Part shown: piece by piece, positions 16,769-23,687 of the stretch
Position numbering within the stretch: position 1 is the first letter of the stretch
Layout of the letters: each line of letters starts with the position of its first letter
Origin: Microbacterium sp. STN6
GTDB taxonomy: Bacteria; Actinomycetota; Actinomycetes; Actinomycetales; Microbacteriaceae
NCBI RefSeq assembly: GCF_026410545.1
Contig: NZ_JAPMIT010000002.1
Coordinates: forward strand, 62,001-126,000
DNA length: 64,000 bases
Reading direction: 5' to 3'
Made by a program: the position numbers and the translations under genes
The notes under the pieces: model-generated
What the model was told of the DNA's origin: nothing
The model's input: only the letters and a program-made list of their open reading frames with translations
Databases searched by the model: none

Positions 16769-17428
16769 GTGAACGACTTCATCGACAACCTGCCGCTGTT
16801 CTTCCAGTCCATCTGGGAGACGATCTACATCGTCGTCATTTCGCTCGTCGCGAGCGGCGTGCTCGGCCTCGCGCTCGGCGTCGGGCTCACGGTGACGCGG
16901 CCAGGTCACCTCGTGGCCCGCCGAGCCGTGCATGTGTCGCTGAACGTCATCGTGAACATCGTGCGGCCGGTGCCGTTCATCATCTTCGCCGCCGCCATCG
17001 GGCCGCTGACGATGCTCGCGGTGCACACGACAATCGGAAACACGGCGGTCATCTTCGCCCTGTCTCTCGCGGCGACCTTCGCTGTCGCGCGCATCGTCGA
17101 GCAGAATCTGCTGACGGTCGACCCGGGCGTCATCGAAGCGGCGCGCGCCATGGGGGCAAGCCCGTGGAACATCATTCTGCGCGTGCTCATCCCCGAGGGG
17201 CTCGGGCCGCTCGTGCTCGGCTACACTTTCCTGTTCGTCGGCATCGTGGACATGTCCGCGCAGGCCGCCCTCATCGGCGGCGGCGGCCTGGGCACCTTCG
17301 CCATCGTCTACGGCTACCAGCGCTTCAACTGGCCCGTCGTGTACTTCTCGGTCGCGGCGATCATCGTGATCGTGCAGGCGGGCCAGTTCTTCGGCAACTG
17401 GCTGGCGCGGCGCGCGCTGCGACGCTGA
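16769..17428 (+). CDS. metI: Methionine ABC transporter permease
   Basis: The 219-residue permease has five or so membrane segments and the coupling motif EAARAMGASPWNIILRVLIPE, with a GGGGLGTFAIVYGYQRF segment near the end typical of MetI. The GTG at 16769 is chosen because it lies 1 nt after the metN stop behind GGAGG; an earlier in-frame ATG at 16700 would overlap metN deeply. It is the last gene of the metQNI operon. Confidence 0.92.
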   Translation: MNDFIDNLPLFFQSIWETIYIVVISLVASGVLGLALGVGLTVTRPGHLVARRAVHVSLNVIVNIVRPVPFIIFAAAIGPLTMLAVHTTIGNTAVIFALSLAATFAVARIVEQNLLTVDPGVIEAARAMGASPWNIILRVLIPEGLGPLVLGYTFLFVGIVDMSAQAALIGGGGLGTFAIVYGYQRFNWPVVYFSVAAIIVIVQAGQFFGNWLARRALRR

Positions 17429-17518
17429 GGCGCGCGGCGGCCGGCGCTGAGCGTGCTGCGCCGCTGAGGTGCTGGGCGGCCGGCGCTGAGCGGCACGGCT
17501 GCCGGGCGCCGCGACAGA

Positions 17519-17585
17519 TGAGCGTGTGGTCCTGCTGAGCGTGCGGTCCTGCTGAGCGTGCGGTCCTGCTGGGCGTGTGGTCTTC
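17519..17585. repeat. 17-bp tandem repeat, four copies
   Basis: The unit TGAGCGTGYGGTCCTGC occurs three times, followed by a diverged fourth copy (TGGGCGTGTGGTCTTCG). Confidence 0.8.
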
Positions 17586-17590
17586 GCTCG

Positions 17591-17651
17591 AGTTCATGGG
17601 TCGGGTCATATCGCGGGTTCCCGGCTCCGCAACCCTCAATGTGCCCCGAGC
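17591..17651. repeat. Hairpin repeat, copy 2
   Basis: ATCGCGGGTTC (17610-17620) and GCCCCGAGC (17643-17651) match the copy at 9384-9443 with nearly the same spacing (33 versus 34 nt). The stem is shorter, GGGTT with AACCC, and the head (GGGTCGGGTCAT) is diverged. Confidence 0.55.
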
Positions 17652-17685
17652 GAATGCCGGTCACCCTCTCTCGGCGCTCCAGCAT

Positions 17686-17728
17686 GCATCGCGTCGGGCT
17701 GAATGCAGGGACTTAGCGCTTCAGTCCC
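17686..17728. repeat. Hairpin repeat, copy 3
   Basis: GCATCGCGTCGGGCTGAAT (17686-17704) matches 18 of 19 head positions of copy 1. The following stem has a different sequence, GGGACT (17708-17713) with AGTCCC (17723-17728), but keeps pairing. Confidence 0.6.
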
Positions 17729-17865
17729 ACTATTTGGCCCGATGCTGCCAGAAGCACATCGCGGTGAGAAGCATGCCACCGTGGGCAGCACATCGCCCCG
17801 CGTGTTCTCCATTGAACGCGCGGGGCGAGGGCCTGCGGTGAAACGGCAGAGCGGATGCGACCGGC

Positions 17866-18852
17866 TCAGCCGGTCGTCTGCACCGAACCTCCGTCGCCAG
17901 AATCACTCGGGGGTGGTGCCGCCGGCGGGAGCGACTCGGGCGTCGGCTGCGGCGAGGCCGCGGGCGTCGATGGCGGCGCTACGGGAGGCACCGTCGGCTG
18001 CGGCGTGGGGGAAGCCGCCAGGGGTGCGGTCACCGCCGGTGTGCTCGGCGCTGGCGGGGTTGAGGTCGCACTGGGCGAGGTAGCAGGGGTCGAGGCGTTC
18101 GATGAGTTCGATGTCGGCGCAGTCGAGAGTGCCTTGGTCTCGGCGAGCGGGACGCCGTTGTCTGAGTCCGGCGCTGAGCGCTGCGGCGCATCCGCTTGGA
18201 GAGACTGCGTGACAGTAGCGTGTGACGGGCTGCTCCACCCGCCGAGGGTCAGGGTCGAGGTGATTGTCGCGGCAAGAGCGCTGCCGGCGGCAAGGTCGCC
18301 GGATGAGGTCAGCACGGTGAGCACGCAATAGCGCACCGTCGCGCCGGCCATCAGGCTGCCGCTGAGAGTCGGGAAGTGAGCCCAGGTGCCGGTATCGGTG
18401 TTTGCGCCGGGCGTGGTGCACGTCGTGTCGTTGCCTGCGGGCCAGATGCGCACGGAGGTGGCACTGGCGAGCGCCAGCGAGGAGGCGCTGCTGAGCTGCG
18501 CCGAGGTGGCGTAGTCGGCCGTGACGTTGCCGTGGTTGCTGATGGCGAGCACGCCGCTTAATTGCTGCATATCGCTGGAGTAGCTGCCACTGAGCGAACT
18601 ACTCGCGGTCTCCGCTGCTGTGATCGTCGCTGAGCGAACGAGGCCCGCGTTGATTGGTGTGGCGGCATTCCACAGCGCGAAGGTTCCGCCGAGGTCGGTG
18701 ACGCAGGCCGTCGTGGCCACCAGGCAGATGGTCGCTACCGAGGCGATCTGCCAACCGCGCACATCGCTGCGGGGCGGCCGGTCGGCCCGATGTCGCGGGC
18801 CGCTGAACAACGGCTCCGCCCGGTGTCGAGGCATGGTACGTCGACGGCTCAT
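17866..18852 (-). CDS. Exported SipW-type protein with Pro/Thr/Ser-rich tail
   Basis: A 328-residue surface or secreted protein whose exact function I do not recognise. After a basic N-terminus (about 45 residues, many His/Arg) comes a hydrophobic segment ending GGTFALWNAATPINAG, the same F-A-x-W-N pattern as in the neighbouring gene and in TasA/CalY-like proteins processed by SipW-type signal peptidase. A beta-rich domain with two cysteines (TTCTTPG, RYCVLTV) follows, then from about residue 240 a disordered Pro/Thr/Ser/Ala tail likely to span the wall. There is no LPxTG signal. The ATG at 18852 is chosen because AGGCAGGAG precedes it. It is second in an operon. Confidence 0.7.
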   Translation of the reverse strand: MSRRRTMPRHRAEPLFSGPRHRADRPPRSDVRGWQIASVATICLVATTACVTDLGGTFALWNAATPINAGLVRSATITAAETASSSLSGSYSSDMQQLSGVLAISNHGNVTADYATSAQLSSASSLALASATSVRIWPAGNDTTCTTPGANTDTGTWAHFPTLSGSLMAGATVRYCVLTVLTSSGDLAAGSALAATITSTLTLGGWSSPSHATVTQSLQADAPQRSAPDSDNGVPLAETKALSTAPTSNSSNASTPATSPSATSTPPAPSTPAVTAPLAASPTPQPTVPPVAPPSTPAASPQPTPESLPPAAPPPSDSGDGGSVQTTG

Positions 18853-18974
18853 GTCGCTCCTGCCTTCCCGTTCGCGGTGGCGGTTCATCTGGGTGGGACC
18901 GAGAGGGGCAGCGTGCACCGCACCGACATCGATACGGTGCACGCTGTTCATCTCGCTTGTTCTACAGCCGTTGG

Positions 18975-19544
18975 CTAGAGAACCTGGTCCAGCCGCAGCT
19001 GGATGTTGTTCAGGTTGATCAGCGCGTTCTGCGTGTTGTTGCCGGCGGTGTCGGGGAACGAGAAGGTCACGCTGACCGTCATGTTCGACGTCGTGTCGCT
19101 CGGGTCAACGGTGAGGTTGACCGTCGAACCGCTCACGTTCTTGTAGTGAATCGTCGAGTCGGCGCTGAGAACGTTGACGTGCGCGTGGCTGAGCAGCTGG
19201 GTGCCGAGTGCCACGCCGGCGGGGTTCACGCGCGAGCTGAGGTCACCGAAGTCGACCGCAAGGGTGGCCTTCAGGTTGTCACCCGTCGCCTTGATGCCGA
19301 GCGTCTTGGTGTACGTGATGGTGTCGCCCGGAACGATGCGGTGGGTGCTGATGTCGGCGACCGTGGTCGTGCCGATCGCCCAGGTTCCCGCGTCAGACGA
19401 GTTGACGAACGCCAGTTCGCCCGAGTGGATGACGCCCGCGTTGACCGTGGTCTGCGCGTTCCACGTCGCGAACGTTCCCGCTCCACCGAGGAGGAGGGCG
19501 ATGCCCGCTGCGCCGGCGATGGCGCCTCTGGTGAGTTTGTTCAT
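18975..19544 (-). CDS. TasA/CalY-like protein with alternate-type signal peptide
   Basis: A 189-residue exported protein. The signal region MNKLTRGAIAGAAG through GGAGTFATWN with the following TTVNAGVIHSGEL is the hallmark of SipW-dependent (alternate-type) signal sequences; the mature part is a beta-strand-rich domain of the CalY/TasA kind, members of which form fibres or wall-associated structures in other bacteria. The ATG at 19544 has AAGGAG 8 nt upstream. It leads a leftward two-gene operon. The dedicated signal peptidase SipW, usually adjacent, is not in this window, so it must be encoded elsewhere or another peptidase does the job. Confidence 0.75.
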   Translation of the reverse strand: MNKLTRGAIAGAAGIALLLGGAGTFATWNAQTTVNAGVIHSGELAFVNSSDAGTWAIGTTTVADISTHRIVPGDTITYTKTLGIKATGDNLKATLAVDFGDLSSRVNPAGVALGTQLLSHAHVNVLSADSTIHYKNVSGSTVNLTVDPSDTTSNMTVSVTFSFPDTAGNNTQNALINLNNIQLRLDQVL

Positions 19545-19929
19545 GATAGGTGCTGCTCCTTGTCTGTCGGGCGGCAAGGCCCGGCGAGCAGCACTCAGCA
19601 GCGCAGCGGCGAGCCCACGGATGGGCCGTCGAAACGCTCATGCTGTTCACAGCTTGTCGGGTCAAACTGCCCTCATTGCTGAGGCGGGCCGCGAATGCGA
19701 GGGTAAGCGTTCGTGTTCGGCCGACATCCGTTGCAATGGGTTTGTCCCGGGTGTCGGTCGGTGCCCTTGGAAGAAAAACTTAGCAATCCTCACTTTTTCA
19801 CGCTAGGGGAAACCCCGTATGTGCCCCGTTCTGGGGGCACCAGCCGCGTCTACCGAGGGCGCACGCCTCGCAAGACGGCCAGCAAGCGCACGAGCGCCCC
19901 CGGCGAGAGGTGCGGCATCCGTCATCCGT
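19545..19929. other. Divergent regulatory region
   Basis: This spacer serves the leftward exported-protein operon and the rightward aroG leader. It contains an AT-rich block unusual for this DNA, with GAAAAA and TTTTTC arms at 19773-19799, a possible promoter or operator for the leftward genes. A perfect 7-bp hairpin, GTGCCCC (19821-19827) with GGGGCAC (19834-19840), follows. I see no gene. Confidence 0.45.
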
Positions 19930-19959
19930 TTGACCAATACTCGCCGCACGCGCTAGCCT
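19930..19959 (+). promoter_or_regulatory. aroG leader promoter
   Basis: TTGACC (19930-19935) and TAGCCT (19954-19959) are separated by 18 nt. The -10 box ends 7 nt before the ATG of the leader peptide, and no Shine-Dalgarno is present, so the transcript probably begins at the leader start codon. Confidence 0.65.
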
Positions 19960-19966
19960 CAGCCCC

Positions 19967-20023
19967 ATGGGAAACCGCTGGTATGCGTATTTTGCGTTGG
20001 CTGAAGGAGGCCACCGCGCGTAA
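19967..20023 (+). CDS. Aromatic amino acid leader peptide of the aroG attenuator
   Basis: An 18-codon reading frame, MGNRWYAYFALAEGGHRA, containing one Trp, two Tyr and one Phe codon within five consecutive codons. All three end products of the shikimate pathway are thus sampled just before the left arm of a long hairpin (19995-20010), and the next gene encodes DAHP synthase, the entry enzyme of that pathway. This is the classical layout of ribosome-mediated attenuation; a comparable leader gene before a DAHP synthase gene is known in Corynebacterium glutamicum. The frame is too short for ordinary gene callers. That the peptide is translated is inferred, not shown. Confidence 0.75.
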   Translation: MGNRWYAYFALAEGGHRA

Positions 20024-20054
20024 GACGCACGCCGCACCCCTCCTTCAGCCAACG
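19995..20054 (+). promoter_or_regulatory. Attenuator hairpin A of the aroG leader
   Basis: CGTTGGCTGAAGGAGG (19995-20010) pairs perfectly over 16 bp with 20039-20054, around a 28-nt loop that contains the leader stop codon. A ribosome stalled on the Trp/Tyr/Phe codons (19979-19993) would cover the left arm and prevent pairing. Confidence 0.7.
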
Positions 20055-20081
20055 GGCAGAGACATTCGAGTCTCTGCCTTT
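20055..20081 (+). terminator. Terminator-like hairpin B of the aroG leader
   Basis: GGCAGAGAC (20055-20063) pairs perfectly with GTCTCTGCC (20070-20078) around a 6-nt loop and is followed by TTT. It abuts hairpin A directly. A third possible stem, GGCGGG (20093-20098) with CCCGCC (20114-20119), lies just before the aroG start; GTTGGC at 20098-20103 could instead pair with GCCAAC at 20048-20053 when hairpin A is open. Confidence 0.6.
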
Positions 20082-20133
20082 CGCCATTAACAGGCGGGTT
20101 GGCCGAACCGGTGCCCGCCGGAAACGGGTATCG

Positions 20134-21333
20134 ATGAGCACCACAACCACCACACCAGCGGATGCCGCGGCGACATCCGACCTGCGTATCACCTCGATCA
20201 GGCCTCTGCCGCTGCCCGCGGCCCTGCGCACCGAGCTGCCGCTGGGGCCCGCCAGCGCCGCCCGAGTGCAGCGCAGCCGCGAAGGCATCGAGCGCGTCCT
20301 GCGTGGGGACGACGGCCGCCTCATGGTCATCGTCGGCCCGTGCTCGGTGCACGACCCGGCGGCGGCGCTCGACTACGCGCGGCGCCTGGCCGTCGAGGCG
20401 GAGAAGCACGCGCAGGACCTGCTCATCGTTATGCGCGTCTACTTCGAGAAGCCCCGCTCGACGGGCGGCTGGAAGGGGCTCATCAACGACCCGCACCTCG
20501 ACGGCACGCACCAGGTTGACGAGGGGTTGCGCCTCGCCCGTCGGCTGTTGCTCGACGTGGTCGATCTCGGCCTCGCCGTCGGCTGCGAGTTCCTCGAGCC
20601 GACGAGCCCGCAATACATCGCCGACGCGGTCAGCTGGGGCGCGATCGGCGCACGCACCACCGAGAGCCAGATCCATCGGCAACTCGGGTCGGGCCTCTCC
20701 ATGCCGGTCGGCTTCAAGAACGCCACCGACGGCGACGTACAGGTCGCCATCGACGGCTGCACAGTCGCGTCACAGAGCCAGGTATTCTTCGGCACGGATG
20801 ACGCCGGGGCCGCCGCCGTCGTCACCACCACCGGCAACGAGGCCGCCCACGTCATTCTGCGCGGCGGTCGCGGTGGGCCGAACTTCGATGCGGCGAGCGT
20901 GCGGGCCGCGGCCGATCTGCTCGAGCGGGCCGGCCGCACGCCGCGCCTCGTCGTCGACGCGAGCCATGCGAACAGCGGCAAGGATCACGTGCGTCAGGCC
21001 GAGGTCGCGCTCGAACTTGCCGGGCAGGTTGCCGCGGGCGCTCCGATCGCCGGCATCATGCTCGAGAGCTTCCTCGAGCCCGGCCGGCAGGAGCTCGGCG
21101 ACGGCGACCTCTCCCGCCTCGTCTACGGCCAGAGCGTCACGGATGCCTGCATCGGCTGGGGCGAGACCGTGCGCCTTCTCGAGGTGCTCGCGTCGGCCTC
21201 GCGCGAGGCTGGAGCGACGGGAGCGACGAGGTCGACGCGAGCGACGGGAGCGGCCGGAGCGACGGGGTCGGCGGCGCGGAGCGCCGGCGCATCCGCTGCT
21301 CTGGTCGAGACGGCGGCGACTGAGGCCGCCTGA
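20134..21333 (+). CDS. aroG: 3-deoxy-7-phosphoheptulonate synthase (DAHP synthase, type I)
   Basis: Condenses phosphoenolpyruvate with erythrose 4-phosphate, the committed step towards Trp, Tyr and Phe. The 399-residue protein is of the AroFGH (type I) class: IVGPCSVHDPAAALDYA near residue 65, MRVYFEKPRSTGGWKG, GCEFLEPTSPQYIAD, GFKNATDGD and DASHANSGKDH. The last 40 or so residues are a low-complexity Ala/Gly/Thr/Arg tail coded by repeated GGAGCGACG units, beyond the usual family length. The start at 20134 lacks a strong ribosome-binding site, in keeping with a regulated, structured leader. Control by the upstream attenuator is inferred. Confidence 0.93.
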   Translation: MSTTTTTPADAAATSDLRITSIRPLPLPAALRTELPLGPASAARVQRSREGIERVLRGDDGRLMVIVGPCSVHDPAAALDYARRLAVEAEKHAQDLLIVMRVYFEKPRSTGGWKGLINDPHLDGTHQVDEGLRLARRLLLDVVDLGLAVGCEFLEPTSPQYIADAVSWGAIGARTTESQIHRQLGSGLSMPVGFKNATDGDVQVAIDGCTVASQSQVFFGTDDAGAAAVVTTTGNEAAHVILRGGRGGPNFDAASVRAAADLLERAGRTPRLVVDASHANSGKDHVRQAEVALELAGQVAAGAPIAGIMLESFLEPGRQELGDGDLSRLVYGQSVTDACIGWGETVRLLEVLASASREAGATGATRSTRATGAAGATGSAARSAGASAALVETAATEAA

Positions 21334-21351
21334 GGAGGCTGCTGCAGCGGT

Positions 21352-21852
21352 TCAGGTCTCGTCGAAGTCGAGGCTGAGCTTGCGCAGCAGCCCGGCCAGC
21401 CGCCGCTGTTCGCCGGCAGGCAGCGAGCGAAGAATCTCGGCCTCGGCGTCGACCAGTCGTGTGATCGCGGCGTCGACGCGAATGAGGCCGAGGGCGGTCA
21501 TCTCGACCAGAATGCCGCGGCCGTCATGCGGGTCGCCGCGGCGCTCGACGAGTCCGCGGGCGACGAGCCGATCGATGCGGTTGGTCATGGTGCCGCTGGA
21601 GACGAGCGTCTGCTGCAGCAGCGCCTTGGGGCTCAGCCGATAGGGTTCGCCTGCCCGTCGCAGCGCGGAGAGCACGTCGAATTCCCACGAGTCGAGCTCG
21701 CTGCGGGTGAATGCCGTGCGCCGCGCGCGGTCGAGGTGCTTGGAGAGTCGGGCGACCCGTGAGAGCACCTGCAGCGGCGCGAAGTCGAGGTCGGGGCGCT
21801 CGTGCAGCCAGGCGTCGACGATGCGGTCGACCTCGTCGCTTCCCTCCGGCAT
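21352..21852 (-). CDS. MarR family transcriptional regulator
   Basis: A 166-residue winged-helix regulator. The DNA-binding region runs from about residue 55: ELDSWEFDVLSALRRAG, LSPKALLQQTLVSSGTMTNRIDRLVARGLVERRGDPHDGRGILVEMT in pieces, with the D-x-R wing (DPHDGRG) of MarR proteins, flanked by dimerisation helices. The ATG at 21852 lies 6 nt after a GATAAT box (21859-21864, reverse strand) with no Shine-Dalgarno, so it looks leaderless. It converges on aroG. A 29-bp inverted repeat lies upstream. The effector and target genes are unknown. Confidence 0.85.
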   Translation of the reverse strand: MPEGSDEVDRIVDAWLHERPDLDFAPLQVLSRVARLSKHLDRARRTAFTRSELDSWEFDVLSALRRAGEPYRLSPKALLQQTLVSSGTMTNRIDRLVARGLVERRGDPHDGRGILVEMTALGLIRVDAAITRLVDAEAEILRSLPAGEQRRLAGLLRKLSLDFDET

Positions 21853-21886
21853 CCCCCCATTATCGTCTGCCCCGCCACCCGCCCGC

Positions 21887-21985
21887 CGCGTCGAACGAAA
21901 ACGACGGTGATTCTGTCGATTCGGTCCACTTCCCGGCCCGATCGCACGGTTCTGTGCAGAATGACCGTCGTTTTCGTTCGACGCG
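21887..21985. repeat. Long inverted repeat (29-bp arms, 41-nt loop)
   Basis: The left arm, 21887-21915, begins CGCGTCGAACGAAAACGACG; the right arm, 21957-21985, is its reverse complement with a single mismatch. It lies between the MarR gene and tRNA-Gln. It could be a small mobile-type repeat, an operator pair or a terminator. Confidence 0.8.
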
Positions 21986-22062
21986 GGCGGCCGGGCAGCG
22001 CACGGAAGCGGATGCGCGCCCTCGAGCGTCTGGCAAACTTGAGGGGTGCGCGTCGCGTGCGG

Positions 22063-22134
22063 TCCGCTTTGGTGTAATGGCAGCACGACAGCCTTTGGAG
22101 CTGTTAGGTCCAGGTTCGAGTCCTGGAGGCGGAG
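22063..22134 (+). tRNA. tRNA-Gln (anticodon TTG)
   Basis: A 72-nt cloverleaf. The acceptor TCCGCTT pairs with AGGCGGA (one G-T wobble), the anticodon stem ACAGC/GCTGT encloses the loop CTTTGGA with anticodon TTG at positions 34-36, and the T arm is CCAGG-TTCGAGT-CCTGG. The discriminator base is G and CCA is not encoded. Confidence 0.92.
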
Positions 22135-22170
22135 CGAGAAGAAGGGCGCGGTGCGCCGTTTTTCTCGCTC
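22132..22170 (+). terminator. tRNA-Gln terminator
   Basis: GAGCGAGAA (22132-22140) pairs with TTCTCGCTC (22162-22170), with an inner GGCGC-GGT-GCGCC stem and the run GTTTTT on the right side. It begins within the last bases of the tRNA. Confidence 0.75.
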
Positions 22171-22220
22171 CGCGGCGCGCGATGCGCGCCGATCAGGTAG
22201 AGCGACACGGGGGAGACCGC

Positions 22221-23687
22221 ATGACAGACCAGCAGAGCGACCACCGCGCGCCTGAGCAGCACCGCACCGACGCGCGCCTCGCCGTCGTCATCCTCGCCGC
22301 GGGCCAGGGCACGCGCATGAAGTCGGCCACGCCGAAGCTGCTGCACGAGCTGGCCGGTGTGCCGATCATCAGCCACGTGCTCGCCACCGCGCGCGAGCTC
22401 GACGCGGCGCACGTGCTGACCGTCGTGCGGCATGAGCGCGACCGCATCGTCGAGGTCGTCTCGGCCGAGCTGCCCGACAGCATCGTCGTCGACCAGGACG
22501 ACGTGCCGGGCACAGGCCGTGCCGTCGAGCTCGCCGTGGCGGCCCTGCCGCAGGACTTCGACGGCGAGGTTCTCGTCGTCAACGGCGACGTGCCCCTGCT
22601 CAACGCGGCGACGCTGGCCAACCTCGTCGAGGCGCACCGAGAGTCGGCAGCGGCCGCGACCATCCTCTCCACGGTGCTTGACGACGCGGCAGGTTACGGC
22701 CGCGTGATCCGCACGGAAGACGGCCGGCTTGACCGCATCGTCGAGCACAAGGACGCGAGCGACGACGAGCGCCGCGTCAGTGAGATCAACGCGGGCGTCT
22801 ATCTATTCGGCGTGGCCGCGCTGCGGGACAAGCTCGCCGGCATCTCGACCGACAACGCGCAGGGGGAGAAGTACCTGACCGACATGATCGGCCTGCTGCG
22901 CGCGGCGGGCAGCGAGGTCGGCGCCCTCTCGGTCAAGCCGTCGTGGCTGGTCGAGGGCATCAACGATCGAGCACAGTTGAGCGAGGCGGCCGCCCGCCTG
23001 AACGCGCTCATCGTGCGCGGCTGGCAGCTCGCCGGCGTGACCGTGCAGGACCCGGCCACGACGTGGATCGACCTGAAGGCGAAGCTCGCCGAAGACGTCA
23101 CGGTGCTGCCCGGAACGCAGATCCGCGGCGCGACGGTGATCGAGCGCGGTGCCACGATCGGGCCAGACACGACCCTCGTGGACTGCGAGGTCGGTGCGGG
23201 TGCGATTGTGAAGCGCGCCGACGCGACGCTCGCCGTGGTCGGCGCTGGCGCATCCGTGGGCCCGTTCGCCTACCTGAGGCCGGGCACGAACCTTGGTGCA
23301 GACGGCAAGATCGGCACCTTCGTCGAGACGAAGAACGCCACGATCGGTGCGGGCAGCAAGGTGCCGCACCTCAGTTACGTGGGCGATGCGACGGTGGGCG
23401 AGGGCTCCAATATCGGCGCGGCGACCATTTTCGCCAACTACGACGGCGTGAACAAGCACTCCACGACGGTCGGATCGCACGTTCGAACCGGCTCGCACAA
23501 CGTGTTCGTCGCCCCCGTTAGGATTGGTGACGGAGCCTATACGGGTGGCGGCACAGTGGTTCGAAAAGACGTTCCGGCCGGCGCGCTGGCGATCAACGTG
23601 GCACCACAACGCAACCTTCAAGGCTGGGTCGCCGAGAATCGGCCTGGCACCGACGCGGCGAAGGCCGCCGAGGAGAGCGGAGAGTAG
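22221..23687 (+). CDS. glmU: Bifunctional UDP-N-acetylglucosamine diphosphorylase / glucosamine-1-phosphate N-acetyltransferase
   Basis: GlmU makes UDP-GlcNAc for peptidoglycan in two steps: acetylation of glucosamine-1-phosphate and uridylyl transfer. The 488-residue protein has the N-terminal nucleotidyltransferase (LAAGQGTRMKSATPK near residue 25, VNGDVPLL) and the C-terminal left-handed beta-helix of hexapeptide repeats, with FVETKNATIG, GDATVGEGSNIGAATIFANYDG and ending near QGWVAENR. The ATG at 22221 has GGGGGAGA upstream; in-frame codons further left would run through the tRNA. prs follows directly (stop then ATG), the usual actinobacterial pair. Confidence 0.96.
   Translation: MTDQQSDHRAPEQHRTDARLAVVILAAGQGTRMKSATPKLLHELAGVPIISHVLATARELDAAHVLTVVRHERDRIVEVVSAELPDSIVVDQDDVPGTGRAVELAVAALPQDFDGEVLVVNGDVPLLNAATLANLVEAHRESAAAATILSTVLDDAAGYGRVIRTEDGRLDRIVEHKDASDDERRVSEINAGVYLFGVAALRDKLAGISTDNAQGEKYLTDMIGLLRAAGSEVGALSVKPSWLVEGINDRAQLSEAAARLNALIVRGWQLAGVTVQDPATTWIDLKAKLAEDVTVLPGTQIRGATVIERGATIGPDTTLVDCEVGAGAIVKRADATLAVVGAGASVGPFAYLRPGTNLGADGKIGTFVETKNATIGAGSKVPHLSYVGDATVGEGSNIGAATIFANYDGVNKHSTTVGSHVRTGSHNVFVAPVRIGDGAYTGGGTVVRKDVPAGALAINVAPQRNLQGWVAENRPGTDAAKAAEESGE

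Larger units (their letters stand above)
17429..17865. other. Repeat-rich spacer between convergent genes, 437 nt
   Basis: No gene is supported. It contains GCGGCCGGCGCTGAGCG repeated imperfectly at 17430-17500, a 17-bp tandem array (17519-17585), and two relatives of the hairpin repeat first seen at 9384-9443. The end of metI and the end of the leftward Pro/Thr-rich exported protein gene converge here. Confidence 0.6.

Noticed and set aside
19550-20090. Longer forward frames in the aroG upstream region
   Set aside because: They cross promoter and hairpin elements in other frames and lack start signals; the 18-codon leader fits the promoter and stems.
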